Shown: positions 1 to 12,880, counted from the stretch's first letter. The stretch: 64,000 nucleotides of DNA from Omphiscola glabra (GCA_964017045.1 OZ024797.1:15206363-15270362); one strand, 5' to 3'. Translations and numbers: made by a program. The notes: a model not told the origin generated them from the letters alone.

Positions 1-71
1 TTGTGTTGATTTGTTTGCTCCAAACACGACACTCCGCGATAAAACTGTACTGGAACAATGTCTGTACGATG

Positions 72-575
72 AGACGATATAGTTCAGCCATGTAGACGAT
101 ATAGTTCAGCCAAGTAGACGATATAGTTCAGCCATGTAGACGATATAGTTCAGCCATGTAGACGATATACTTCAGCCATGTAGACGATATAGTTCAGCCA
201 AGTAGACGATATAGTTCAGACATGTAGACGATATAGTTCAGCCATGTAGACGATATAGTTCAGACATGTAGACGATATAGTTCAGCCATGTAGACGATAT
301 AGTTCAGCCATGTAGACGATATAGTTCAGCCATGTAGACGATATAGTTCAGCCATGTAGACGATATAGTTCAGCCATGTAGACGATATAGTTCAGCCATG
401 TAGACGATATAGTTCAGCCATGTAGACGATATAGTTCAGCCATGTAGACGATATAGTTCAGCCATGTAGACGATATAGTTCAGCCATGTAGACGATATAG
501 TTCAGCCATGTAGACGATATAGTTCAGCCATGTAGACGATATAGTTCAGCCATGTAGACGATATAGCTCAGCCAT
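72..575. repeat. 22-bp minisatellite, about 23 copies
   Basis: A 22-bp unit containing tagacgatatagttcagcc is repeated head to tail with very few substitutions (occasional cagacatg or caagtag variants). The high identity between copies suggests recent expansion or ongoing homogenisation. No coding signal is seen. Confidence 0.95.
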
Positions 576-1100
576 TCCCGAATGGAGTCAAGTTTGCATT
601 TTTTATGAAGCTTTGTACACATATATAAATGTCAACGAAACAGACTCTATTATACCTTCCATACCGTTGTAAAACAATTACACAGAGGAATGGAAACGAA
701 AATAACAAAAGTTTTATAGATTTTTTATTTGTTTTTCTTTCTTTTTTTCTTTTCTTTTTTTTTTTTTAATGTTTCTATGGAACCAATTGAGTCGCGAAGA
801 AAGGGCTTTTAGACCACGTGATCTATATTTAAAATCCCAAGCAATATCGAGCTGTGGAAATGTCGGCACCGCGAAGACGTGACACGCCCTTTGAGATAAG
901 CCAGGAACAAATTAATAAATAAGCAGACAGACAGAGAAAAGGCGGATTTATCGGAGTTTTACGGTTTATGAAAACAAATCTTTGACCCAAATGTTGGACG
1001 TTTATCGTGGACTGAATTTTAATAAAAATTTGTGTGTAGTTTTTTTAAGGTTGTTTTGTTTTTTTGTGTGTTTACCTTTCACTTTATTGTCATCGAAAAC
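576..1100. other. No gene seen; AT-rich spacer with T-tracts
   Basis: This is unique-looking AT-rich DNA with a T-rich stretch around 720-770 and another around 1040-1070. No convincing exon, RNA gene or transposon terminus was recognised. Confidence 0.6.
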
Positions 1101-1163
1101 ATGACCGTAGATGACCGTAGATGACCGCAGATGACCGTAGATGACCGCAGATTACCGTAGATA
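1101..1163. repeat. 10-bp minisatellite (atgaccgtag), about 6 copies
   Basis: Six tandem copies of atgaccgtag with single-base variants (ccgcag, attaccgtag). Confidence 0.9.
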
Positions 1164-2934
1164 GTGTGTTAGTACCTGTTTACGCTACATTTTGATCTCT
1201 ATTCGATACATTGTTTGGGGCGGTTTTGGGGGGGGGGGGAGAGAGCATAGACTTGGTTCTCCACTCTTTCTTCTTTATGCAACATGACAAGCAAAGTTGG
1301 GATTTAATCAGCGTTGTACTCCATCTTGGCCGTATGATGACAGGATGTTGGTAGTGCAATGTTTGTGTCAAGAGGGTGGGGGTGGAGGTTGCTTAATTCT
1401 GGGATATAAATAAGATAATAAATAAGATAATAAATAAGAGTATAAATAAGATAATGGTTTTGAAAACTATTTGTTTTGGATATGGATATAGGATAATGGT
1501 TGTTGATTATTAGATTGGTGGAATATTGGAGAAAACATGATATTGATAGGATAAGGTAGTATTGTGATAAGTTAAGTTGTAAGAGATATATGATAATGGT
1601 GGAATATCGATATAATAATGTTGGGAAATTGAAAGGAAAATGGTAAAATATTGATGACTCAAATGGATAATTGTAAGATGTTGGTAAAAAAATGTGTAAT
1701 TTAGTTGGGCAACAAACTGACTAAAAAATAGGGTGCTTGGTAAGTAGCCTATTTGTAAGATAAATACCAAAATATGATATATCTCTGTTAGATGGGAAAA
1801 GAATTTTCAATTATAACAAGTCTACATTTCTAAAGGACTAATTAATTTTTTTTAAATGCGTTTTCAACGATGATTGACTAATAAACGACAATAGCGATAG
1901 ATGTATTTATGTATGTGTTGAAAATGAATATGTACAACTGTACAATATAATTAAAATACATTTACATTTATTTGGATCATTAAAGAATCTTATCTTATCT
2001 CGTCACCGGGAAGTCCACAGTAGCGGGGTACCAGAAACACAAACTATTCTTTCTTGCCCCCCATCCATCAACCGACCCCCACCCACCTCCCCTGTTCCCA
2101 GTATTTACGCCCTACGATTGGTCACCACCTCGCATATCTTGTTTTCACAGCGGGTTCCCATTACCCCCCACGGGGCGCACTCAAAATAAGACTCCACTGG
2201 GTAGGCCCTCGACTTATGCGCCACCTAGGCTTGAATCGTCCCCTAAGCCTTCTGGCGTTAAATTGGACACTTGCACCTCGTTATGGCCTCTCACTCGGCA
2301 GCGCTTCCTGTTTTTCCACGTCGGTCAAGGCCACCAAGCGAGAAGACATCCGAGCTGTTATTTCAACCGTTCAATTAACTTGTTACCTATTTACCTCATT
2401 CCCCCCTCCCCACACACACACTCCACTACTCCAGTGGTCCGGTCCGGCTCAGTTTTAAGCATGGGAGCACCCAATAATTAAATCGCTGTGGACAAGGAGT
2501 CTTTGAAGAAACCAAATACTTAATTTACCGATGCCACCAAGCATAAAGGGAAATCTCGCACTAGTAGGAATGTGGAGCCAACATTTAGGACATCTCTAAT
2601 TGGGAAGAATCTGCTATTTGTCCTATGGCATGAGCAAATTAGCATTTTCTTTTATCAAAAATAATAGCAGCAGGTGAGAGCAATAAACAAAATTGTAAAG
2701 AGATGTTCACATTCTGGGGTATATACATAGATATTTGTTCTTATTTCTTTAAATCTAGGACACAAACTTGACAGGTTAATGTTAATTTTTAACAAATATA
2801 TTTAGTTAGATTCCCTGTATTTAGACTCCCTGTAGTATCATATCTCAATCCTAAAGTTAAATATTAAATTGTTTTGAACTAGGAAGTCGAGAATCCGTTC
2901 ATATTTAATTGATCAATGCATACTAGGAGAATAG
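1164..2934. other. No gene seen; AT-rich DNA with a GC-rich patch
   Basis: The stretch holds a poly-G run near 1229, a short ataaataagataat repeat (about 1405-1455), AT-rich DNA to 2000, then a patch of higher GC content at 2040-2460. A 134-residue frame spans 2054-2458 on the plus strand but is proline/leucine/threonine-rich with no domain I recognise, so I treat it as chance. The end near 1975-2000 (attaaagaatcttatcttat) resembles the kind of tail left by a retroposon, but without supporting structure. Confidence 0.4.
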
Positions 2935-3240
2935 ATGTTTGAGTTGAGAGCACAACAGAATTTAACGAGTAAAGATATTTGAGTTGAGAGCACACCAGAA
3001 TTTAACGAGTAAAGATATTTGAATTGAGAGCACACCAGAATTTAACGGGTAAAGATATTTGAGTTGAGAGCACACCAGAATTTAACGAGTAAAGATATTT
3101 GAATTGAGAGCACACCAGAATTTAACGGGTAAAGATATTTGAGTTGAGAGCTCACCAGAATTTAACGAGTAAAGATATTTGAATTGAGAGCACACCAGAA
3201 TTTAACGAGTAAAGATATTTGAATTGAGAGCACACCAGGA
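2935..3240. repeat. 40-bp minisatellite, about 7.6 copies
   Basis: The unit includes gagagcacaccagaatttaa and ends agtaaagatatttg. Two diagnostic positions (gagttg/gaattg and cgagt/cgggt) alternate between neighbouring copies, so part of the array appears to have amplified as an 80-bp dimer. Confidence 0.93.
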
Positions 3241-3459
3241 TCTCACTCAATGAAGACTTGGAAAGAGGAAAAGCATATATGCAAAGCAAATAGCTTTCAC
3301 AAAACCTTTCGTAATTACGTGGCTTTATTTAATGATTACCATCATTTCTAGGTCATTACAAATACATACGAGCAATAATATGTTCTAATATCGATTCATA
3401 CAACAATATAGAGTGAGTGTTATTAATTAGAGATGAATTTTCTGACGGACATCTTATCA

Positions 3460-3656
3460 CAGCGGTTCTCAACCTGTGGGTCGCGACCCCTTTGGAGGTC
3501 GAATGACCTTTTCCCAGGGGTCGCCTCAGACAATCGGAAAACACATATACCCTACAGTTATGAAGTAACAATGAAAATAATTTTGTGTTTGGGGGTCGCC
3601 ACAATTTTAAAAACTGTATTAAAGGGTCGCGGCATTAGGATCGCTGAGAGCCACTG
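3460..3656 (+). mobile_element. hAT-type MITE, 197 bp, family A copy 1
   Basis: The left end is cagcggttctcaacctgtgg and the right end, read inwards on the other strand, is cagtggctctcagcgatcc. These match the CAGYGGTTCTCAA style of hAT terminal inverted repeats. The element is flanked by tcttatca on the left and tcttaaca on the right, an 8-bp target-site duplication with one mismatch, which is the hAT size. A second copy of exactly the same length lies in opposite orientation at 37912-38108. There is no transposase, so this is a non-autonomous derivative. Confidence 0.88.
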
Positions 3657-3669
3657 TCTTAACAGAATG

Positions 3670-3780
3670 ACAGACTGAGAAGTCTTGAAAGAACGAGAAC
3701 CTTTCACAGACTGAGACGTCTTTGCAGACTGAGAAGTCATGACCGACCTTGAAGTTTCAACAATTGACAGACTGAAGAGT
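3670..3780. repeat. Short degenerate repeat of cagactgagaagtc
   Basis: About five imperfect copies of cagactga(g/c)aagtc at irregular spacing just right of the MITE. Confidence 0.6.
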
Positions 3781-4322
3781 CAGTTTAAAATACAACACCC
3801 ATTACAAGATGTCCTCCAGCCGATCTCGTGTTAAAGGTCAGCTAAATTTTTGCTGACCCCTACCGTTCCCCCTGACATTCTTCACAAAACAGTTTTAAAA
3901 TGAATAAACATTGTTCAGCCCCCGTACGCTGGACGCGTCCGGCCGATGTTATGTCTGCCCGACGGTACATGAGTTTATTTTGTTTGCATCCATCTGGTCA
4001 GGGGCGTGGAAATGTCAGTGTGGGCGACAAACGGCTGATTAAACATACAAAAATAATATCAATCAATTGATGTAAACATTGGTGAATTTCCTTTTTGAAA
4101 AAAAAAAAAAAATTTAAACCAAAAATGTTTAAAAGTAAACATTATCTTCTTAATTAAAGTTCCAGCTACTTTAACTTCGAAGTTGTAAAAAAAAATATAT
4201 AAAAAATATAGAGGATCGGCCCCATTACTTATAATATAAGACAACTTATAAGACAACTCATAAAAATTACTTGCTTAAATTGTAATCAACTTCAGTGTTG
4301 TAAAAACAACAAATCGGTCTCC
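3781..4322. other. No gene seen; AT-rich spacer
   Basis: Mixed unique sequence with A-tracts near 4100 and 4190. No feature recognised. Confidence 0.5.
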
Positions 4323-4540
4323 ATGGTAAGATTTTGGGAACACAAAATTTCTGTAGTAACATTTTTTCCCAAACAAGTAACTGATAATGAGCAACTGAAG
4401 AACTGTATTATATTTCTTTACTGGAAACCACGGTATTACATTTCTTTACTTGGAGACCCAAAGACAACTCTGTCATTATTTGTGAGAGCAATATTTAGAA
4501 AAAGTTTAGGTGGAGTTGAAATCGGCCGTGCTGAACTTAA

Positions 4541-4813
4541 CTCAAGTCTTAAGCTGTACACGAGAGGTCATTACAGCTTCGTGACACACCTGTTTACATG
4601 TCTTAAGTTGTACATGAGAGGCCATTACAGCTTCGTGACACGCCTGTTTATACGTCTTAAGCTGTACATAAGAGGCCATTACAGCTTCGTGGCACACCTG
4701 TTTACAAGTCTTAAGCTGTACACGAGAGGCCATTACAGCTTCGTGACACGCCTGTTTACAAGTCTTAAGCTGTACATGCGAGGCCATTACAGCTTCGTGA
4801 CACACTTGTTTAA
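4541..4813. repeat. 54-bp minisatellite, 5 copies
   Basis: The unit contains cattacagcttcgtgacac and is 54 bp long, a multiple of three. It therefore appears as an 18-residue repeat (LKLY-RGHYSFVT-LFT) in a 169-residue plus-strand frame (4323-4832), and is also open on the minus strand. I regard both frames as by-products of the repeat. A start codon lies at 4323 but nothing else supports translation. Confidence 0.92.
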
Positions 4814-4974
4814 AAAAACCTCCCTGATATGATTGACGCTGTTGTTGTTTCCACCACAATTTCTTCTACTGCTTCGTTATTTTTTAGATAAAGAAACATC
4901 TTATAGTTAACAGAGTCCTACAAAAAAAAATTGAGTTAAATAACTCTGAGCTTTTCTATCGCATCAAGTCCACA

Positions 4975-5205
4975 GTGTCACGTTGATAGTGTCACGTTGA
5001 TTGTGTCATTTTGAAAGTATCACTTTGGTAGTGCCACGCTGATAGTGTCACATTGAAAGTATCACTTAGAGAGTGTCACGTTGATAGTGTCACGTTGATT
5101 GTGTCGCGTTGAAAGTATCACTTTGATAGTGTCACGTTGATTGTGTCATTTTGAAAGTATCACTTTGACAGTGTCACGTTGATTGTGTCACGTTGATAGA
5201 GTCAC
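4975..5205. repeat. Degenerate ~15-bp repeat (gtgtcacgttgatagt type)
   Basis: About 15 diverged copies of a gtgtcacgttgat(a/t)gt motif, alternating with an aagtatcacttt variant. Confidence 0.85.
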
Positions 5206-6700
5206 TGGCATTCTAAGCAAGAAATCTTTTTCTTTTTTTTTCAAAAACAGGTTTTGTTGTTTTCTTGTACTGCTATTTTTGTAGTGAGGTTTTGTAACAC
5301 AATATTTAATAAATTGAAAACAGTTGGATCAGATCCTGGACGCCTGCAACCAGACTCTTAGGTGTTGAAAGAACATATTTAAATCAGGAGAAAAAAAAGA
5401 TTTCAAAGATTCATTATTTCGTCTTACAGTATTTTTTTTATTTTTTCATTTCCTTTATTTTTTTATTTTCTTTTTACTTAAAAAAAAAAAAGTAAGAATA
5501 CGAAAAAAAAAAGAAGTAAGAATAAGAAAAAAAAAAGTAAGAATAAGAATACTTTCTTTTGAAGACGTGTTTAAAAACATAAAAAATTATTATTACTATT
5601 TTTTAGATTTCTTAAAATTCCTTACGCAAAGAAAGCATGTACTGAAGGGTAGTAAACCACTCTATGTAGACGCTCTTTGAAGGCACCTCACGTAGCCAAG
5701 GTATTCCAATTAAATGTAACATAAACTTCAATATGCCCTCTTAAAAAAATCATTTTCTGTACAGACTTTCCTTGCGTAACTGTTTAGTGCGGTGAAACTC
5801 GTCTTCAAAATAAATATTGTTTTTTAAAAGTTTTATTATATGTATTGTTCCTACTTTTTAAGTGGACGATTTTAATCGGTAAATTATTCACAGAAAATTA
5901 ATTTCTTTTTTTAATAAACAACGCATTCTTACAAGTTCCCAGGTTCAGTGACTTAACTCTTTACCCAGGCATGAAATTAAAAAAGTAGAAATTAACGACA
6001 GCTTGCCGTCCGTTAAACATAATCTAATGGCTGAAATGCCCTGCCCCTCTCCAACACCTCCTACATCCCGTCACAAGATCATATCGTTAGGAAAAATTGT
6101 TATTGTAAGTGAGAGAGTAGGGTTATTGTTTTTTTTAAATAATTTTTTCAACTTGTCCCACCCATCACTCATCACCCATCCCATCCCTTCATCCAGCATA
6201 TCTTAGCTGCAACTCTGGTGTCATCCGACTCTGATGCGTCCTTACAGGTCAGCACGGGAAAGGCTGAATCGACCGAACGTGAGGGTAACGTGTGTCAACC
6301 AAAAAAGACTTTCTACCAAAGGCGAGTTTGAAGTGGGAAACAATTTTACAAACCTCTTAAAATACATCACGCAAAGAAAGGCGGTTCTTTAAAAGCAATG
6401 TCCCAACACCAATTTCATGCAGGCTTATCATTTAACATGGTCCTCAAAGAAATCCTTTTATTCCCATTAGATTAAACGTAGATTACGGAAATGGGTCGTA
6501 AATTTGGATGCTGTATGATTGTCAATATCACCGCAGCAAGGTTTTCTTTGTTTGTTGGTTGGTTTATTGTATGGTTTGATGCATGATGGTTGGTTGGCAT
6601 AGAGAAGGTGTGAGCCGGGGTCCATGAGACAAAGGGACTTAGGTATAGGTTTGAATCATGTTCTTTGTTGAAATAGTTTTCTTAAAAAGTTTTCCCTATA
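5206..6700. other. No gene seen; AT-rich spacer
   Basis: The stretch holds a T-rich region (5225-5290), poly-A/(aaaagtaagaat) motifs at 5475-5550 and otherwise unique AT-rich DNA. A 67-residue frame at 6003-6206 has no recognisable domain. Confidence 0.5.
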
Positions 6701-6868
6701 CTTATATCTTTAGTCAAGATACCAAGAAATCATCTATGAAAGCTCGCATAGCACGACCTGCTAGTGAGTGAAGCTGGTTCTGCACTTATATCTTTAGTCA
6801 AGATACCAAGAAATCATCTATGAAAGCTCGCATAGCACGACCTGCTAGTGAGTGAAGCTGGTTCTGCA
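6701..6868. repeat. Exact 84-bp tandem duplication
   Basis: The block 6701-6784 (beginning cttatatctttagtcaagat) is followed directly by an apparently identical second copy at 6785-6868. This looks like a two-copy seed of a future array. Confidence 0.93.
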
Positions 6869-7384
6869 CTGACCATCAGTTATTGATGATGCTATCCGTA
6901 GGATGAAGAGGTGCAAAAACTGAGGGCGTTATGTCAATGAACGCTATTTTTAACCACCGTCCAGGGGGTCAAGGCCCCCATAAATACTATTCAGCGTAGA
7001 TCAATACGCCTGATAGCGTAAACAGAGGGACCGCCCACTCGATTTACTTCCGGACCTGGGGGTCGTAAAGCTGGTTCTAATGGAACAAAAGCCGACCAGT
7101 GTCCATAAATGTACCCGCCATGGGGATGTTTACCCTGATGGGTCTGTATCTATTGAGATGACTGGACATCGGAGAGTTTCTGAGATTTACTGGTCAGTTT
7201 ATTTTGGCCAGGCCTGGCCACTGGGTTTGTGGACTGCTGTTAGTTTGAAGTGAGTTTGAATGTGGAATGCTGGGGGGGGGGGTATAGCCCAGAGGCCTTC
7301 TGGTCCAGATTTTATTATCACAAATGTGAGTATCTCATGAGTATCCACGTCAGATGGACTCAGCCGAGTCAGTGCAAATACTTT
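6869..7384. other. No gene seen; mixed unique DNA
   Basis: Moderate-GC unique DNA with a poly-G run near 7270. No gene recognised. Confidence 0.45.
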
Positions 7385-7765
7385 CTAGCACAACACCTAA
7401 CTTTCAGGTTCAAGGTTTAACTTCAACATTCAAGGCCTAGCTTCCAGCTTTAAAAACTAACGTTCAGATTCAAGGCCTAACTCTCAGGTTCAAGGTCTAA
7501 CTTGCAGCTTCAGGGCCTAAATTCCAAGTTCAAGGCCTAACTTAAAGGTTCAAGGCATAACTTTCAAGTTCAAGGCCTAACTTCCAGTTTCATGCCTAAA
7601 TTTCAGGTTCAAGGCCTAACTTCCAGACTGAGGCCTAACTTTCAGGCTCAAGGCATAACTTCCAGGTTTAGGCTTAACTTTCAGGTTCAAGGCCTAACTT
7701 TAAGGTTCAAGGCCCAACTTCCAGGTTCAGGCCTAACTTTCAGATTCAAGGCCTCAATTTAATTT
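7385..7765. repeat. Degenerate ~20-bp repeat (aacttccaggttcaaggcct)
   Basis: About 18 imperfect copies around the consensus aacttccaggttcaaggcct. Divergence between copies is much higher than in neighbouring arrays, so this array is older. Confidence 0.85.
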
Positions 7766-7814
7766 AATTCAGACAAATTTGATAATTCCATCAAAATCCA
7801 ACTAAAACCCCCTC

Positions 7815-8330
7815 TTACTCTCTGTCTCTCTCTCTCTCTCTGTCTGTCTCTCTCTCTCATTTACACACATACCCTTTCTCTCTACCTTACCCTCACTCTC
7901 CATTTCTCCCTTCTCCACTCTTTAACATACACTAACACCATTAGCTCTCTATCCCCCCCCCATTCTCTCTTCCTCCCACACTAACTCTCCCCTATTCTCT
8001 CTCTCGCTCTTCCTCTGCTCTCACTCTCTCCCTGATTCTCTCCACCAAAACTCTCCCTAACTTAATATTTATCTCCCATCACTCTTTCCTCTTCCTTACC
8101 CAAACCTTTACTTTCGTTCCCCCATTGTCTATATATCGCACCCTCTTTTTCCATCCCTTACGCTTTCTCTCTCCAACTCACTCTCCCACCCCCACTATCT
8201 CTTTCCCACTCTCTCTCTCCCCAATCTCTTTCTTTCAAACAACTCTTTCTCCATCGTCCTCACTCACTCTCTCTCCCTCACCCTCTCTCCTAAAAATTCC
8301 TGATATCTCTCCCAGACTGCACCTCTCCCT
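7815..8330. repeat. Polypyrimidine (CT-rich) tract
   Basis: Almost continuous C/T on the plus strand, in ctctct and ccctc motifs, grading into the 16-bp array that follows. Confidence 0.85.
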
Positions 8331-8364
8331 AACCTCACCTTTCCCAAACCTCCCTTCTCCTAAC

Positions 8365-8770
8365 CTCCCCTCTCCTAAACCTCACCTCTCCCAACCTTAC
8401 CTCTCCCAAACCTTACCTCTCCCAAACCTTATCTCTCCCAAACCTTACCTCTCCCAAACCTTACCTCTCCCAAACCTTATCTCTCCCAAACCTTATCTCT
8501 CCCAAACCTTATCTCTCCCAAACCTTATCTCTCCCAAACCTTACCTCTCCCAAACCTTATCTCTCCCAAACCTTAACTCTCCCAAACCTTACCTCTCCCA
8601 AACCTTATCTCTCCCAAACCTTATCTCTCCCAAACCTTACCTCTCCCAAACCTTACCTCTCCCAAACCTTATCTCTCCCAAACCTTACCTCTCCCAAACC
8701 TTACCTCTCCCAAACCTTACCTCTCCCAAACCTTACCTCTCCCAAACCTTACCTCTCCCAAACCCCACCT
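8365..8770. repeat. 16-bp minisatellite (ctctcccaaaccttac), about 25 copies
   Basis: Tandem ctctcccaaacctta(c/t) copies. The 234-residue frame at 8125-8829 (SQTLPLPNLISPKPY pattern) is the three-fold translation of a 16-bp unit and is not a gene. Confidence 0.95.
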
Positions 8771-9004
8771 ATTACACCTCTCCTAAAACAGAAGAAATTA
8801 TGCCAAGAAATACCACATATTGCTATTGATATCAAAGCTATAGGTCCAAACAGTGTGTGTCTCAGTTTGATCAGACATACTATTACAAGTGCCATTACAA
8901 TTGTGTGAGTCAGAGACGCGACGAGTCATCCACAGACGAGTAGCCATAAGGCAAGTCATGCGCGCACATAATTAAAAAAAACAAAAAACAATCCATGAAT
9001 GACA

Positions 9005-9237
9005 AACTCCAAGAGTCAATGACTCAACTCCGTCTACGATGAGGGCGCCACTGACTCAACTCTGTCTACGATGAGGGCGCCACTGACTCAACTCCGTCTA
9101 CGATGAGGGCGTCACTGACTCAACTCTGTCTACGATGAGGGCGTCAATGACTCAACTTTGTCACGATAAGTGCGCCACTGACTCAACTCTGTCTACGATG
9201 AGGGCGTCAATGACTCAACTCTGTCACGATAAGGGCT
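9005..9237. repeat. ~32-bp minisatellite, about 7 copies
   Basis: Each unit contains gactcaactctgtctacgat followed by gagggcg. Two of the later copies are shortened (tttgtcacgataagtgcg). Confidence 0.9.
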
Positions 9238-9244
9238 CTCTCAG

Positions 9245-9393
9245 TTTAGTGTCTTGCACTATGTTTCTCTTTTCTCTCGCTCTATCTTTATATATATGTG
9301 TGTATATGTACCTATATCATTCCCTCTCTCTTTCTCTCTAAGTTTCTATGTCCCCGACCCTTTCTCACGCGCGCTCTCTCTATGTTTTTTGTA

Positions 9394-9433
<40 letters not shown>

Positions 9434-9725
9434 ATATGTCCACCACTCACTCTCTATGTTTGAATGTCCTTTCCCCCTTCTCTCTATATGGTTGCTCCCT
9501 TTCTCCCTCTCTTTGTTTCTATATCCCTCTCTCCCTCTTATCACCTCTATGTTTCTATGTCCCTCTTCATGTTTCTATGTCCCTCTTCACTTTCTCACTA
9601 TGTTTCTATGTCTCTCCCTCTTCCCTCTCTTTGTTTCTGTCCCTCCCTCTCTCTCTCTCAAAGTGTCTATGTCCACCCCCTCTCTCTTTCTCTCTCAATC
9701 TCTATCTCTCTCTCACTCTCCCAAT
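9245..9725. repeat. CT-rich low-complexity region
   Basis: (CT)n interspersed with tatgtttctatgtc motifs, open in all plus frames because C/T-rich DNA lacks stop codons. No gene. Confidence 0.85.
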
Positions 9726-10290
9726 TGCATTAAGGTATCGTATTAAATCTTCCTGCGTACGTAGACCAATAACAAAGATAACAAGACATTTACGTAGACC
9801 AACAGTTGAGATACATGAATGATCCAGTGGGACCAGTACCATCTCCTGTGCAAAAATGACCTTCAATGAGAGGGTCAGTGTGACCTTTAAATCTTCGTGT
9901 GCTCGTATTCACTTCCCCCCTCCCCCCCAATCTCCCAATCCACAACCCCCACTTAACAACCTCCCCCCCACCCCCGGCCCCACACTTGCTTTCTCTTGAT
10001 GAGTTTTTCGGCCAAAAAAAACTGCATGGACATCTTGAAACGATGACCAGCTGGTCAAAAGATGAGTCCTAACTATCAGCTTGGGATGGACATCAGTTTC
10101 CAGTCGACCATGATCGACCGCGCCTTTAACTGACCAGCAAGCGAAATACCACTCCACCATATGGTGTATAGCGTGGCTGTTTTATTAATATATTTACAGA
10201 TAAGCCCCTACTGGACATTGAACATTCGTAGCTGTGTTGGAAGATCCTGTCTTTTTGAAACACATAATCCAAATATACGGATTAAATCCG

Positions 10291-10348
<58 letters not shown>

Positions 10349-10414
10349 CATGAGTAACTTCCTTAATGAATACATTCGCAAGAAGTAAGCCATACAGTGG
10401 TTCTATGTCTTTGG
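9726..10414. other. No gene seen; contains a (TA)n microsatellite
   Basis: Unique DNA with C-rich runs at 9915-9980 and a (TA)n tract at about 10297-10344. No gene recognised. Confidence 0.6.
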
Positions 10415-10636
10415 GCCTAGCCAACTCATGAGATGACTAGCAACAAGAGCTACATCTTACAAACACGTGTGCGTAGCCAACCCATGAGACGGCTAGCAAC
10501 AAGAGCTACGTCTTACAAACACGTGTGCGTAGCCAACCCACGAGACGGCTAGCAACAAGAGCTACGTCTTACAAACACGTGTGAGTAGCCAACCCACGAG
10601 ACGACTAGCAGCAAGAGCTACATCTTACAAACACGA
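10415..10636. repeat. 56-bp minisatellite, 4 copies
   Basis: Each unit contains gctagcaacaagagctac then tcttacaaacacgtgtg. Copies differ at few positions (catgag/cacgag, acatc/acgtc). Confidence 0.93.
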
Positions 10637-11398
10637 GAAGTCTTTCTTGTCAGTTGTATGAAACTATATGTGATATTTATGTCAACGGTAAATCGATTAA
10701 AATCTACAAAAATTGCTTCTCGTTAATAATTATACAACCCCTAAATGCAAAGCTTTTCGTATAAAACCCTTTATAAAATGCAATTTCTAGAACTATAGTG
10801 GGGGGGGGGGGAGGGTGGGGTTGTTTGCTGAAAATTGACAAAACATGCATACATGTAACACACTATATAAGAATCCCAATAAGTGCTCCCCCCCCCCCCC
10901 AAGGCTCGAAACCGCACATTTTTCCACGCCCCTGAACTTTATAATATTATAGTGACCCACCCGCTTTTACACCGAAGATTTATTTCACCATGTCCGCAAA
11001 ATACAAGAAAATATTGCGCAACAAGCGCACTTGTGATTTTAAAAAAAAAAAAAGAATATCAGTTAGCTCATTTATTGGGAGTTATATTTCGTGAAATCAG
11101 TGAAGTCATATATTTCCTTCTTTTTCCGTTTAAAACAATTTTTAAAAAAACAGGAAAAACTGATTTTTTGAGGGTTGCGGCTGAAAATTTGATAGTATGT
11201 TGGCATCGGTAAAGAGACCATGTGACAAGTTTCAGCTCGATAGGTTGACGATAGCCGTCCGAAGATTTTAACCATGAAGCCACGAACAAAAATAAAGTTA
11301 ACGTAAAGGATTTAAAAACCACAACAACAAAAATTCGAACCCGTTTCTACTCTTTTGCTCATTACAAAGCTACGAAAACAAATGAAACTATAACTTTA
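10637..11398. other. No gene seen; possible old dispersed repeat
   Basis: Contains a poly-G run (10800) and a poly-C run (10890). The minus-strand sequence near 11180-11270 resembles the style of transposon-derived spacer seen in invertebrates, but I could not define ends. The 109-residue frame at 10883-11212 has no recognisable domain. Confidence 0.35.
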
Positions 11399-12020
11399 TT
11401 CTATATCTTTGACTAATCATTTGACTACATATTTGACAATACTCATTTAACTACATATTTCACTAATCATATGACTACATATTTTACACTTATCATTTGA
11501 CTACATATTTGACTAACTACATATTTCACAATAATCATTTAACTACATATTTGACAATAATCATTTGACTACATATTTGACTAATCATTTGACTACATAT
11601 TTTACACTTATCATTTGACTACATATTTGACTAACTACATATTTCACAATAATCATTTGACTACATATTTGACTAATCATTTGACTACATATTTTACACT
11701 TATCATTTGACTACATATTTGACTAACTACATATTTCACAATAATCATTTAACTACATATTTGACAATAATCATTTGACTACATATTTGACTAATCATTT
11801 GACTACATATTTTACACTTATCATTTGACTACATATTTGACTCATCATTCGACTACATATTTCACAATAATCATTTGACTACATATTTGACAATAATCAT
11901 TTGACTACATATTTGACAAATCAATTGACTACATATTTGACTAATCATTTTACACTAATCATTTGACTACATATTTGACTAATCATTTGACGATATATTT
12001 CACATTAAATATTTGACTAA
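11399..12020. repeat. Composite ~22-24-bp repeat (catttgactacatatttgac)
   Basis: Copies of catttgactacatatttgac and a second variant containing acatattttacacttatcat alternate in blocks. A block of roughly 190 bp recurs, so the array has a higher-order organisation. Confidence 0.9.
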
Positions 12021-12739
12021 ATATTAAGTATTGGAAAAATTGACCGTCCCATCGACCCTAAGTTGTCAGCGTTCATGTCACGGGACATTATATTTTAGAA
12101 ATATATTTTTTTTTTAAATTTAAATTTCAAAATTGGAAAATCCTGTAAATTCCTCGGTGAAGGTCCTGAAAATCCATATTTTTAAATTCCGGATTCTCCG
12201 TATGGCGATCCCTGGCGTAGACACGACGTGTCTCTAACATTATACGTCATAGTTCATAGCTTTGGAAAGAAACTCATATCAACAAAATGATCAGATTTAC
12301 AACCATCAAGTTTGTTTTTGTTCCACGTCCAACGAAACGAACAGAACTGATTAATGTCCGTCTCCTAGGCTACAAACATTGCCTACCGTCGTCTCGTTGT
12401 GGTAGGTGCTATAAAGACACGTTTCATTTTTAACCAAAGTTCTATTTATTGTTTTATCCTCTACATATTCCCCCTTCCAATATCAGGTGTTTAGATATGC
12501 AACAATTATATCTCTAAACTGTTCGCATTTTCTCTTCCCCCTGCCTCTACCTTCCGAGAAGGAAAGTTAGTCCACATTTGTACAGAGGGGTTCATATGGT
12601 GTGCCTCCAATGTTCCTAGATGCCCTTCAATCAGGGCTTCTTATACCTTATGAGATTGTTTAAATGACCTGACTACCTTAACAGAAAACAACCTCTTTAT
12701 GATATACTTAAGATTTCCTTTGTCAACTGGCCATGCCTC
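12021..12739. other. No gene seen; unique AT-rich DNA
   Basis: Unique sequence with a T-run near 12105. No exon or transposon terminus recognised. Confidence 0.45.
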
Positions 12740-12880
12740 TCTACCCCTACCCTCGGACCATGCACCCCCACCTAACCTACCCACTGACCATACATACCCC
12801 ACCTACCTCTACCCACTGACCATGCCCTTCCTCACCTACCCCACCTCCTGACCATGCCCTCGCCAACCTACCCCCACCCT
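12740..12880. repeat. Degenerate C-rich repeat (cctacccactgaccatgc)
   Basis: About five imperfect copies of a cctaccc-ctgaccatgc motif of variable length. Confidence 0.6.

Noticed and set aside
2054..2458. 134-residue plus frame in a GC-richer patch
   Set aside because: No domain recognised; Pro/Thr/Leu-rich composition and a second overlapping frame suggest chance.
10297..10344. TATA-like regulatory region
   Set aside because: It is a plain (TA)n microsatellite.
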